From assembly GCA_023443925.1 (NCBI GenBank), contig JAEZSL010000135.1:1-6594 (forward strand): 6,594 bases of DNA. Reading direction: 5' to 3'. The stretch is from Bacillota bacterium. Lineage in GTDB: Bacteria; Bacillota_A; Clostridia; Lachnospirales; Lachnospiraceae. Numbering within the stretch: position 1 is the stretch's first letter; each line of letters opens with the position of its first letter. Position numbers and translations under genes: made by a program. The notes below the pieces were generated by a model. The model had not been told where the DNA came from. It saw only the letters and a program-made list of their open reading frames with translations, and searched no databases. Positions 1 through 5,568 of the stretch are shown piece by piece.

Positions 1-2
1 TA

Positions 3-53
3 GGTGTGCTGACTCCGATGGAAAAGTACCAAATGTATTTACAAGCTGCATAA
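3..53 (+). CDS. IS3-family transposase, C-terminal 16 residues (5' end outside window)
   Basis: The frame starting at base 3 reads GVLTPMEKYQMYLQAA and ends at TAA 51-53. An LTPxEKY-like motif a few residues before the stop is typical of the end of the IS3-family OrfB integrase, after the last catalytic glutamate of the DDE domain. The catalytic residues are upstream and unseen. The position fits: the stop lies 49 nt before the element's terminal repeat, as usual for this family. Too little protein is visible to assign a subgroup. Confidence 0.6.
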   Translation, partial: GVLTPMEKYQMYLQAA

Positions 54-55
54 AA

Positions 56-80
56 CTGCCAGTAGGATATCCACTGGCAG
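56..80. terminator. Stem-loop after the transposase stop
   Basis: CTGCCAGT at 56-63 pairs perfectly with ACTGGCAG at 73-80, an 8-bp GC-containing stem around a 9-nt loop whose core GGATATCC is itself a palindrome. An A/T-rich run with seven consecutive Ts follows, but about 12 nt after the stem rather than directly. It may end transposase transcription or shield against read-through near the element end. As an intrinsic terminator it is imperfect. Confidence 0.4.
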
Positions 81-102
81 AAAAGATTTATATTTTTTTA
101 AT

Positions 103-127
103 TGTCTACTTGACGGGGTGCAGTTCA
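103..127. repeat. Terminal inverted repeat, right end of the IS3-family element
   Basis: This 25-nt GC-richer tract stands out in AT-rich surroundings and ends in CA, the outer dinucleotide of IS3-family elements. It lies just past the transposase stop, where the right inverted repeat belongs. The matching left repeat is outside the window, so the boundary is inferred from family knowledge, with uncertainty of a few bases. Confidence 0.6.
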
Positions 128-320
128 TTGCTTCATTGTGCGGCTGTTTTTTGTTTTATGAAAATCCAACATAAATAATGACACGGATAATTAACATATG
201 AAGTTTGATATACAAGCGATAACAGATTAGTATGAATTTTACTTACAAAATTATACGCAGGTGGATATATAAATAATACCTTAGCAGCTCCCCACCTAGA
301 CAATTATCTTTTGGTCGGCA
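128..320. other. Spacer between IS end and hydrolase; no gene seen
   Basis: I find no credible reading frame with a ribosome-binding site on either strand. A 6-bp inverted repeat, AGGTGG at 259-264 and CCACCT at 292-297, lies just past the hydrolase stop, but its 27-nt loop and missing T-tract make it a poor terminator. The hydrolase therefore has no obvious intrinsic terminator before the IS end. Confidence 0.5.
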
Positions 321-1265
321 TCAGTCCTTAAAATAATATTTATCCAAAAACCGGCCCAGCACGGTTTCATATTCGGCGGGATTTGCCTGACAGGACTGGG
401 CATGACGGGCTCCTGGTGCAAGATAAATCTCTTTTTTATCCGGTTTAATATCATACATTTCCTGGGACATGGAAAAAGGTACATAATCATCTTCTAAACC
501 ATGTATAAACAAAATCGGTATATTACTTTGTGCCGCAACCTTTGATGGAACCACATCGCTTAACCAGAAACCGGCCCGCAGACGTATAACGAATTTTGCC
601 ATGGTTAAAAACGGAAATGAGGGTAAATGGTAATATTTTTTTAACTGGTGAAGCAGCAGTGCTTCCAGGGTAGAATAGGAACAGTCCGCAATGGTACAGC
701 GTACTCTGCCGTCAATGGCATGATGGGACAACACCGTCGCCGCTCCCATGGATTCACCATGAGTCACAATAGCCAAATTTGGACCATATTCTAAATAACA
801 CCAATCCAGCACCGTCTGCAAGTCAAACTTTTCATAATATCCCATGGTGGTATGAGCTCTGCCGCTTAAACCGTGGTTGCGGTGGTCATATGTAAGGACG
901 GTAATCCCCTGCTTTAAAAACATATCTGCATATACCATACTGCTGAATTTGCCGCAGGTATAGCCATGGCATAGTATTGCTATCTTTAACCTGGCATCCG
1001 GATCAGAAAACTGACTTTTACTAAGCCTGTTGTTAATTAACTGGCAGGATAGATCATAACCATATCTGGATCTGATAAAAAAATCTTCTTTTTCCCAGCT
1101 TTGATAAGTATTTTCCACTAATCTTCCCGTATCGATCTCTCTCTGATACAGTGTTTCACAAGCAATTACTTTAGGTTTTAATATTATATTGGACAAGACC
1201 CAGGATACGCCTGCCAGTATTAAGAACACCGCTAAAATTATATATAAAATGATATAACCGATCAT
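321..1265 (-). CDS. Membrane-anchored alpha/beta hydrolase (COG1073 type, YqkD-like)
   Basis: A 314-residue serine hydrolase of unknown substrate. Residues 3-26 form one hydrophobic segment, probably an N-terminal membrane anchor. The alpha/beta-hydrolase fold follows with its usual landmarks: HGYTCG (H100, G101) in the oxyanion loop, DHRNHGLS after strand 4, nucleophile elbow GESMG with Ser172, the acid in HGLEDDYVP (probably Asp259), and His288 in GARHAQ. The triad looks intact, so the enzyme should be active as an esterase, lipase or peptidase-like hydrolase. Length and order fit the anchored hydrolases found in many Firmicutes, of which YqkD is an example. The ATG at 1265 is the first possible start, because an in-frame TAA lies 6 nt upstream. 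Its ribosome site is weak (AGG, 9 nt away). The gene is monocistronic in this window and divergent from hflK. Substrate cannot be read from the sequence. Confidence 0.88.
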   Translation of the reverse strand: MIGYIILYIILAVFLILAGVSWVLSNIILKPKVIACETLYQREIDTGRLVENTYQSWEKEDFFIRSRYGYDLSCQLINNRLSKSQFSDPDARLKIAILCHGYTCGKFSSMVYADMFLKQGITVLTYDHRNHGLSGRAHTTMGYYEKFDLQTVLDWCYLEYGPNLAIVTHGESMGAATVLSHHAIDGRVRCTIADCSYSTLEALLLHQLKKYYHLPSFPFLTMAKFVIRLRAGFWLSDVVPSKVAAQSNIPILFIHGLEDDYVPFSMSQEMYDIKPDKKEIYLAPGARHAQSCQANPAEYETVLGRFLDKYYFKD

Positions 1266-1354
1266 TATGTGTTACCTATTCTATATCGCAGGCCAGCCCG
1301 CAATACCGCCATCTGTGAAAGGAGCAAAAGAATCCGTTTATGGCAGCCTTTCTT

Positions 1355-1360
1355 ATTATA
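1355..1360 (-). promoter_or_regulatory. Possible -10 box for the hydrolase gene
   Basis: On the minus strand this reads TATAAT, a perfect -10, placed to give a leader of roughly 80 nt before the hydrolase start. No good -35 hexamer occurs at 16-18 nt (the best is TAATAA), and there is no TGn extension, so the call rests on the -10 alone in AT-rich DNA. Confidence 0.28.
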
Positions 1361-1487
1361 TTTTCTTTCACTCTTTATTATTATGCCTCACTTATTCTCA
1401 GATAACTGAAAATGCATACAAAATATTAAAAATTTTTAAACTATTATCCATTCCTATTATTTTATCATAGGATATTGATAAAAAGTA

Positions 1488-1517
1488 TTGATATTTTATT
1501 AAGATTTTCTTTATAAA
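1488..1517 (+). promoter_or_regulatory. Upstream sigma-A-like promoter candidate for hflKC
   Basis: TTGATA (1488-1493) and TATAAA (1512-1517) each match the consensus in 5 of 6 positions, with an 18-nt spacer. It lies about 130 nt before hflK. A second TTGATA at 1475-1480 makes a short direct repeat here. The AT-rich setting raises the chance of a coincidental match. Confidence 0.4.
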
Positions 1518-1555
1518 TATTACATTAGAATATGATTAGGTTTTCCTGCGATTTA

Positions 1556-1584
1556 TTTACTATGCATTGGTATGATGTTATAAT
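1556..1584 (+). promoter_or_regulatory. Main promoter candidate for hflKC, extended -10
   Basis: TTTACT (1556-1561, 4 of 6 to TTGACA) is followed after exactly 17 nt by a perfect TATAAT (1579-1584), preceded by TG plus one base, the extended -10 element. Transcription would start near 1591 and give a leader of about 55 nt. This is the best promoter in the window and is placed to drive hflK and hflC together. Confidence 0.7.
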
Positions 1585-1587
1585 TTA

Positions 1588-1611
1588 TGCCACGGGCTGC
1601 CCTTCCCGGCA
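1588..1611 (+). promoter_or_regulatory. GC-rich bulged hairpin at the hflK leader start
   Basis: TGCC plus GGG (1588-1591, 1594-1596) can pair with CCC plus GGCA (1605-1611), leaving a two-base AC bulge and an 8-nt loop. It lies at the predicted 5' end of the main hflKC transcript. It could protect the 5' end or affect translation, but a 7-bp bulged stem can arise by chance. Confidence 0.25.
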
Positions 1612-1645
1612 TCTGCCCTGACAAAGAAAGGTGGAGATTTATAGA

Positions 1646-2638
1646 ATGGAAGAAAATTTAAAGAAAAAATTTAAGCTCCCAAAATTAAGGTACTTTGGAT
1701 TAGGTTTAGCCGTAATACTATTGGCAGTTGTGCTGGCCGGTTCCTTATATACCATTAATGAGCAGGAACAGGCGGTACTTACCACATTCGGATCAGCCAG
1801 AGCCGTAACGGACTCCGGACTGCACTTTAAGATTCCCTTTGTTCAAAAAGTACAGAAAGTGAATACCACCATTAACGGGTTTTCCATCGGTTATGATATG
1901 GAAACCAGTGAACCCATTGATGAAGAAGCGGTTATGATTACTTCTGATTATAACTTCGTAAATGTAGACTTCTTTGTGGAGTATAAGGTTTCCGATCCGG
2001 TAAAAGCCGTCTATGCCTCCAGACAGCCGGTGCTGATCCTGAAAAATATTGCCCAGAGCAGTATCCGCTCCGTAATCGGAAGCTATGATGTAGACAATGT
2101 ATTAACAACGGGTAAAAATGAGATACAGGCAGCAATTAAAGACATGATCCTGGAAAAACTTGCAAGCCATGATATTGGTCTTCAATTAATTAACATTACC
2201 ATTCAGGATTCAGAACCCCCGACCCAGGATGTCATGGAAGCCTTTAAAGCGGTGGAAACTGCCAAACAGGGAAAAGAAACTGCTATCAATAATGCAAATA
2301 AATACCGGAATGAAAAACTCCCCGATGCGCAGGCTCAGGTAGATAAAATTCTTAAGGATGCGGAAGCAGAAAAAGCAGAACGTATCAATGAAGCCAGCGG
2401 ACAGGTATCAAGATTCAATGCTATGTATGCTGAGTATGTTAAAAATCCCGTTGTTACAAAAGAGAGAATGTTTTATGAAACAATGGAGGATGTCCTCCCT
2501 TCCCTCAAGGTCATTATCGACGGAAGTGACGGTATACAAAAAATTCTCCCTCTGGATGCATTTGCAAACGTTACTGGTACAACCGGTGAAACAACCGGTG
2601 CTTCATCTGATGCAAAAAAAGATAAGGAGGCAGAATAA
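1646..2638 (+). CDS. hflK: HflK-like SPFH/prohibitin-domain membrane protein
   Basis: A 330-residue partner of HflC in a membrane-anchored SPFH complex that in Escherichia coli encloses FtsH and modulates its proteolysis. A basic N-terminus (KKKFKLPKLRY) precedes one membrane segment at about 18-37, so the body should lie outside the cytoplasm as in known HflK. The SPFH domain follows (about 38-200), with GLHFKIPF and MITSDYNFVNVDFFVEYKV blocks, then an Ala/Glu/Lys-rich helix (about 200-255). EASGQVSRF and the TKERMFYETME block near 249-281 match the HflK signature closely. It is shorter than the 419-residue E. coli protein and lacks the Gly-rich N-terminal extension; the tail is a Thr/Gly then Lys/Asp/Glu low-complexity stretch. 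The ATG at 1646 is chosen over an in-frame GTG at 1631 because that GTG lies inside the ribosome-binding site (AAGGTGG, 1628-1634). Confidence 0.9.
   Translation: MEENLKKKFKLPKLRYFGLGLAVILLAVVLAGSLYTINEQEQAVLTTFGSARAVTDSGLHFKIPFVQKVQKVNTTINGFSIGYDMETSEPIDEEAVMITSDYNFVNVDFFVEYKVSDPVKAVYASRQPVLILKNIAQSSIRSVIGSYDVDNVLTTGKNEIQAAIKDMILEKLASHDIGLQLINITIQDSEPPTQDVMEAFKAVETAKQGKETAINNANKYRNEKLPDAQAQVDKILKDAEAEKAERINEASGQVSRFNAMYAEYVKNPVVTKERMFYETMEDVLPSLKVIIDGSDGIQKILPLDAFANVTGTTGETTGASSDAKKDKEAE
2624..2630 (+). promoter_or_regulatory. Perfect Shine-Dalgarno of hflC inside the hflK 3' end
   Basis: AAGGAGG, a full match to the anti-Shine-Dalgarno, lies 9 nt before the ATG at 2640 and overlaps the last codons of hflK. 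It fixes the hflC start; longer versions of the frame that run back into hflK are overlap artefacts. It also suggests translational coupling that keeps the two subunits in step. Confidence 0.8.
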
Positions 2639-2639
2639 T

Positions 2640-3503
2640 ATGTTAAGAAAAATTGCACTTAGCTTCATAGGATTACTGGCTGCCGTACTTCTACTCTCTT
2701 CCGTGGCAGTTACGGCTGAAAACGAATTTAAGCTGGTCCGTCAGTTCGGCAAAGTAAATAGGATAATCAGCGAGCCGGGTATCAGTTTTATCGTGCCCTT
2801 ACTTCAGAGCGTAACTACTCTCCCGTCAGAAATACTATTTTATGATCTGGCCTCCTCCGATGTAATTACTATGGATAAAAAAACTATGATCAGTGACAGC
2901 TACGTTTTATGGAGAATAACCGATCCCCTGAAATTTGCCCAGACACTGAACTCTTCCATAACCAATGCGGAAAGCAGAATTGATACGGTGGTTTATAACG
3001 CAGTGAAAAATGTGATCAGCAGTCTGGCCCAAAATGATGTAATCAGCGGAAGAGACGGCATCCTGGAATCCTCCATTATGGATAACATAGGTGGTTCCAT
3101 GGATCAATACGGTATCACATTGCTTGCGGTTGAGACCAAGCAGCTGGATCTGCCTTCTGATAATAAAACTGCCGTTTACGAGCGAATGATCTCAGAACGC
3201 GATAAAATTGCAGCAACCTATATTGCGGAAGGTAACTCGGAAGCAAAGGTAATTCAAAATACTACTGATAAAGAAATATCAATCAGCTTATCAACTGCCA
3301 AAGCAGAAGCCGAACGAATTATCTCGGAAGGAGAAGCTGAATATATGCGTATTCTCTCGGAAGCTTATGCTGATAAGTCACGTACGGAGTTCTATTCCTT
3401 TGTACGCGCACTGGATGCGGCTAAATCTTCTTTATCGGGGGATAACAATACCATAATTCTTCCTGCAAATTCTCCGATTACCCAGATTTTCACAGGAAAA
3501 TAG
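2640..3503 (+). CDS. hflC: HflC-like SPFH/prohibitin-domain membrane protein
   Basis: A 287-residue second subunit of the HflK-HflC complex. Residues 5-24 form a single N-terminal membrane segment. The SPFH domain then shows EPGISFIVPL (45-54), MISDSYVLWRITDP (83-96) and LPSDNKTAVYERMISERD (171-188), all close counterparts of HflC blocks in E. coli. A long Ala/Glu-rich helix (about 190-245) ends in AEAERIISEGEAEYMRILSEAYAD, and the C-terminal FYSFVRALDAAKSSLSGDNNTIIL block is also HflC-like. It is about 45 residues shorter than the E. coli protein. The gene starts one base after the hflK stop, so the two form an operon. No ftsH or nfeD neighbour is visible. The assignment to HflC rather than a generic stomatin rests on the pairing with HflK and the C-terminal blocks. 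Confidence 0.9.
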   Translation: MLRKIALSFIGLLAAVLLLSSVAVTAENEFKLVRQFGKVNRIISEPGISFIVPLLQSVTTLPSEILFYDLASSDVITMDKKTMISDSYVLWRITDPLKFAQTLNSSITNAESRIDTVVYNAVKNVISSLAQNDVISGRDGILESSIMDNIGGSMDQYGITLLAVETKQLDLPSDNKTAVYERMISERDKIAATYIAEGNSEAKVIQNTTDKEISISLSTAKAEAERIISEGEAEYMRILSEAYADKSRTEFYSFVRALDAAKSSLSGDNNTIILPANSPITQIFTGK

Positions 3504-3543
3504 CGTCATATTTTTATATCATTCATTATGCTGTGTTAAGAAT

Positions 3544-3568
3544 TTGTTAAACCGGATTAATTTAACAA
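3544..3568. repeat. Perfect 8-bp inverted repeat between hflC and the cyclase gene
   Basis: TTGTTAAA (3544-3551) and TTTAACAA (3561-3568) are exact reverse complements around a 9-nt spacer. No T-run follows, so it is a poor terminator for hflC. It lies about 10 nt upstream of a candidate -35 for the next gene, which suits a dimeric regulator's binding site. The arms are AT-rich and could be chance. Confidence 0.35.
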
Positions 3569-3577
3569 TATACTATA

Positions 3578-3606
3578 TTGAATTTTGTTGGAAAATGCAT
3601 TACTAT
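3578..3606 (+). promoter_or_regulatory. Possible promoter for the diguanylate cyclase gene
   Basis: TTGAAT (3578-3583) and TACTAT (3601-3606) each match the consensus in 4 of 6 positions, with an ideal 17-nt spacer. The start point would be near 3613, giving a leader of about 60 nt. The 168-nt gap after hflC makes an independent promoter plausible, but the hexamers are weak. Confidence 0.35.
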
Positions 3607-3671
3607 TAACATAGATAAAACAACCAGGCTGATAACGTTTTTGATACCTAATTAATGCAAGGAGAAATACC

Positions 3672-4592
3672 ATGGGAAAAGACTCCATATTAGTAGTGGA
3701 TGACAGTGATATCATATGCAGTATCATAAAAGGGATCTTGGAAACCCCCACACTGCATATCGATATTGCCCACTCCGGTGAAGAAGGAATCCAGTTAGCA
3801 AAAAAGCTGCGGCCCACGCTTATACTGCTTGATATCATAATGAACGGTATTAACGGTTATGAAACCTGCTGCATTTTAAAAGATGATGCTGAAACAAGGG
3901 ATATTCCTGTTATTTTTATTACCGGCAATAATGATTCCGAATCCGTATTAATGGGATTTGAAGTCGGTGCGGCGGACTATGTATCAAAACCATTTATCCC
4001 TGAGGAATTAAAAGCCCGTGTTAAAGTACATATGCAAAATATCAAAATCCAGCGTGAACTGCAGTATCTGATGCAGGAATTAAAAGAAATGGCTGAGACC
4101 GATTATCTGACGAAACTATATAACCGGCGTTATTTTATGGATCAGCTTGAGGTACTCGCATCACAATATGATACTAACTTATTCCTTATTTTATTCGATA
4201 TAGATAATTTTAAAAAGATAAATGACACTTATGGCCATAACGCAGGTGATTTGGTACTGGTTACGGTTTCCAATATATTAAAACTGTTACTGCGTGAAGA
4301 GGATATTCTAAGCCGGTGGGGCGGAGAAGAATTCATGATCTGCCTGCCGGATGTTACGAAAGACATGGCGTTAGACTATGCTAATAAACTCCGCAGGGAG
4401 GTCAGTAAATATAATTTTAACTGTGACAGTATATGTTTTCAATGCACTTTAACCGGCGGCATTATAGAGTATGACAGAAGTATTTCACCCGAGAAAAATT
4501 TCACTCAAGTGGACCAGGCTTTATACCTTGGTAAATCTTCAGGCAAAAACCGCTGTATCTATAATTATCCTTTACTGGAAAGTAAGGAATAG
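3672..4592 (+). CDS. Response regulator diguanylate cyclase (REC-GGDEF)
   Basis: A 306-residue cytoplasmic two-component output protein that should condense two GTP into cyclic di-GMP when phosphorylated. The receiver domain (about 5-122) has acidic pocket D10/D11, phosphoacceptor D54 in LLDIIMNGINGYE, T84 and K106 in SKPF. A short helical linker (about 123-140) leads to the GGDEF domain, which begins at TDYLTKLYNRRYF (143-155). FDIDNFKKINDTYGH holds metal-binding D176; the signature is GGEEF (217-221), a catalytically competent variant. RxxD (R208, D211), five residues before GGEEF, is a classical product-inhibition I-site. The architecture resembles PleD with one receiver instead of two. 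AAGGAG lies 7 nt before the ATG. No histidine kinase is nearby, so the input is unknown. The HAD gene follows 55 nt later with no terminator or clear promoter between, so the two may be co-transcribed. Confidence 0.93.
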   Translation: MGKDSILVVDDSDIICSIIKGILETPTLHIDIAHSGEEGIQLAKKLRPTLILLDIIMNGINGYETCCILKDDAETRDIPVIFITGNNDSESVLMGFEVGAADYVSKPFIPEELKARVKVHMQNIKIQRELQYLMQELKEMAETDYLTKLYNRRYFMDQLEVLASQYDTNLFLILFDIDNFKKINDTYGHNAGDLVLVTVSNILKLLLREEDILSRWGGEEFMICLPDVTKDMALDYANKLRREVSKYNFNCDSICFQCTLTGGIIEYDRSISPEKNFTQVDQALYLGKSSGKNRCIYNYPLLESKE

Positions 4593-4594
4593 CT

Positions 4595-4645
4595 ATGAAA
4601 AGCAATCATTTACAGACAACCGGAACCTACAACTTAAGGAGATAA
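4595..4645 (+). CDS. Possible 16-residue micro-ORF between cyclase and phosphatase genes
   Basis: The frame reads MKSNHLQTTGTYNLRR and ends at TAA 4643-4645. AAGGA at 4584-4588, inside the end of the cyclase gene, lies 6 nt before its ATG. It starts 2 nt after the cyclase stop and ends 2 nt before the phosphatase start, so ribosomes finishing it would pass over the downstream Shine-Dalgarno. The peptide has no recognised relative and a frame this short can easily be chance. If real, it more likely couples translation than makes a functional peptide. Confidence 0.22.
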   Translation: MKSNHLQTTGTYNLRR

Positions 4646-4647
4646 AA

Positions 4648-5454
4648 ATGGCATATGAAATTCTCGTCTTAGATATTGACGGCACATTAACCAATTCGCA
4701 GAAAGAGATTTCTGACAAAACGCTAGATGCTGTATTAAAAATACAGGAGCGCGGACACAAGGTTGTTTTAGCATCCGGAAGGCCCACCCCAGGTGTCCTG
4801 CCAATGGCCGAGAAGCTGAAACTGCAGGAATATGAAGGTTATATCCTTTCTTATAACGGTGCAAAAATTATTAATTGCAAAACCGGAGAGGTTATTTTTC
4901 AGAAAACTCTGCCAAAAGAAATAATACCCCGGCTCCATGCCGCAGCCGTTAGAAATCAGGTAGGTATCATCTCCTATGAAGATAACTGTATTGTTACAGA
5001 TATGGAAATTGATGAATTTATGGAAAAGGAAGCCTTTATCAACGGAATCACCATTAAAAAAGTCCATAATTTTTCAGAATACGTTAACTTTGACGTAAAT
5101 AAATGTTTAATAACCGGTCCCGGCGAAATACTGGAGGAGGTTGAGCGAATCATGAAAGCAGAGTTTGGTAACCAGATTAGTGTATACCGCTCCGAACCTT
5201 TTTTCCTGGAATTAATGCCCCAGAATATAGATAAGGCCTTCTCACTAAGTAAATTACTGGAGTATCTTGGTTTATCCAAGGAGCAGATGATCAGCTGCGG
5301 AGACGGTTATAATGATTTAACCATGATACAGTATGCCGGTATGGGTGTTGCAATGGCGAATGCTCAGGAGGTTGTAAAAAAAGCCGCTGATTATATTACC
5401 CTTTCTAATGACGACGACGGCGTGGCTCACGTGATTAACGAATTTATGCTTTAA
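4648..5454 (+). CDS. Cof-type HAD-IIB family phosphatase (YidA-like)
   Basis: A 268-residue soluble haloacid-dehalogenase-superfamily phosphatase. Motif I is LDIDGTL, with nucleophile D9 and acid/base D11; motif II is S43 in LASGR; the motif III lysine is K196 in NIDKAFSL; motif IV is GDGYND, with D219 and D223 binding magnesium. The stretch between motifs II and III (about 80-190) is the C2B cap that selects substrate. The ending GVAMANAQEVVKKAADYITLSNDDDGVAHVI is characteristic of Cof/YidA proteins, and the length is typical. Family members dephosphorylate sugar phosphates, flavin or pyridoxal phosphates, often with overlapping specificity, so no single substrate is assigned. The start at 4648 has AAGGAG (4636-4641) 6 nt upstream; a longer version of the frame overlaps the cyclase gene and has no support. 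It probably shares a transcript with the cyclase, but a joint function is not evident. Confidence 0.92.
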   Translation: MAYEILVLDIDGTLTNSQKEISDKTLDAVLKIQERGHKVVLASGRPTPGVLPMAEKLKLQEYEGYILSYNGAKIINCKTGEVIFQKTLPKEIIPRLHAAAVRNQVGIISYEDNCIVTDMEIDEFMEKEAFINGITIKKVHNFSEYVNFDVNKCLITGPGEILEEVERIMKAEFGNQISVYRSEPFFLELMPQNIDKAFSLSKLLEYLGLSKEQMISCGDGYNDLTMIQYAGMGVAMANAQEVVKKAADYITLSNDDDGVAHVINEFML

Positions 5455-5462
5455 ACAGACAT

Positions 5463-5520
5463 AATACTTTTTCATATTTTCTGTAATAAGCTTTACCCGA
5501 CAGCTAATGAAAAGGGTATT
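5463..5520 (+). other. Weak long-range stem just after the phosphatase gene
   Basis: Bases 5463-5475 can pair with 5507-5520 through about 13 pairs, including two G-U pairs and a one-base bulge; the 31-nt loop contains a small CTGT/ACAG helix. The stem is AT-rich and no T-run follows. It may fold in the 3' untranslated RNA but is not a convincing terminator. Confidence 0.2.
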
Positions 5521-5543
5521 CTCTGACTGATGGAATTTTAAAA

Positions 5544-5568
5544 AAAATATTATGAAAGATAATATTTT
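5544..5568. repeat. AT-only 10-bp hairpin with GAAAG loop
   Basis: AAAATATTAT (5544-5553) pairs perfectly with ATAATATTTT (5559-5568) around a five-base GAAAG loop. The right arm is the first unit of the adjacent tandem array, which differs from the consensus at exactly the bases that complete the palindrome. It could be an RNA hairpin or an easily melted DNA cruciform; its role is unknown. Confidence 0.45.

Larger units (their letters stand above)
1..127 (+). mobile_element. Right end of an IS3-family insertion sequence (cut by window edge)
   Basis: The window opens inside an insertion sequence. Visible parts, in order, are the last codons of a transposase (to 53), a stem-loop (56-80) and a 25-nt terminal sequence at 103-127. 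Read outward on the minus strand that terminus begins TGAACTGCACCCCGTC, and its outermost dinucleotide is TG, matching the TG...CA ends and the GC-rich repeat style of IS3-family elements. The assignment rests on recognising the end sequence together with the transposase tail. The left end and the target-site duplication partner lie outside the window, so the element cannot be named and its intactness cannot be judged. Confidence 0.7.
1266..1645. other. Divergent intergenic region (hydrolase / hflK)
   Basis: 380 nt separate the two divergent starts. The half nearer hflK is very AT-rich and carries two rightward sigma-A-like promoters; the leader from about 1588 to 1620 switches abruptly to GC-rich sequence. 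A 67-codon frame at 1267-1470 has no ribosome-binding site and its start abuts the hydrolase start, so I do not call it. No riboswitch family or RNA gene is recognisable. Confidence 0.5.

Noticed and set aside
259..297. AGGTGG/CCACCT inverted repeat as the hydrolase terminator
   Set aside because: The stem is only 6 bp with a 27-nt loop and no T-run in the direction of transcription.
1267..1470. 67-codon plus-strand frame in the divergent spacer
   Set aside because: Its ATG abuts the hydrolase start on the other strand, there is no ribosome-binding site, the residues look like translated AT-rich spacer, and no family is recognisable.
1631..1645. Alternative GTG start for hflK
   Set aside because: The GTG is part of the ribosome-binding sequence AAGGTGG, which serves the ATG at 1646.
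2579..2600. Short direct repeat ACAACCGGTG near the end of hflK
   Set aside because: Two copies 12 nt apart encode the Thr/Gly low-complexity tail; this is ordinary drift in a disordered C-terminus.
2358..2639. Extended N-terminus of the hflC frame, running back into hflK
   Set aside because: It overlaps hflK in another frame; the perfect Shine-Dalgarno at 2624-2630 and the HflC-like membrane segment both place the start at 2640.
4471..4647. Extended N-terminus of the HAD phosphatase frame
   Set aside because: It overlaps the conserved end of the GGDEF domain in another frame, and HAD motif I begins directly after the start at 4648.
4593..5279. Minus-strand frames across the HAD phosphatase gene
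   Set aside because: They are antisense shadows of a well-conserved gene, with no ribosome sites and no recognisable protein family.
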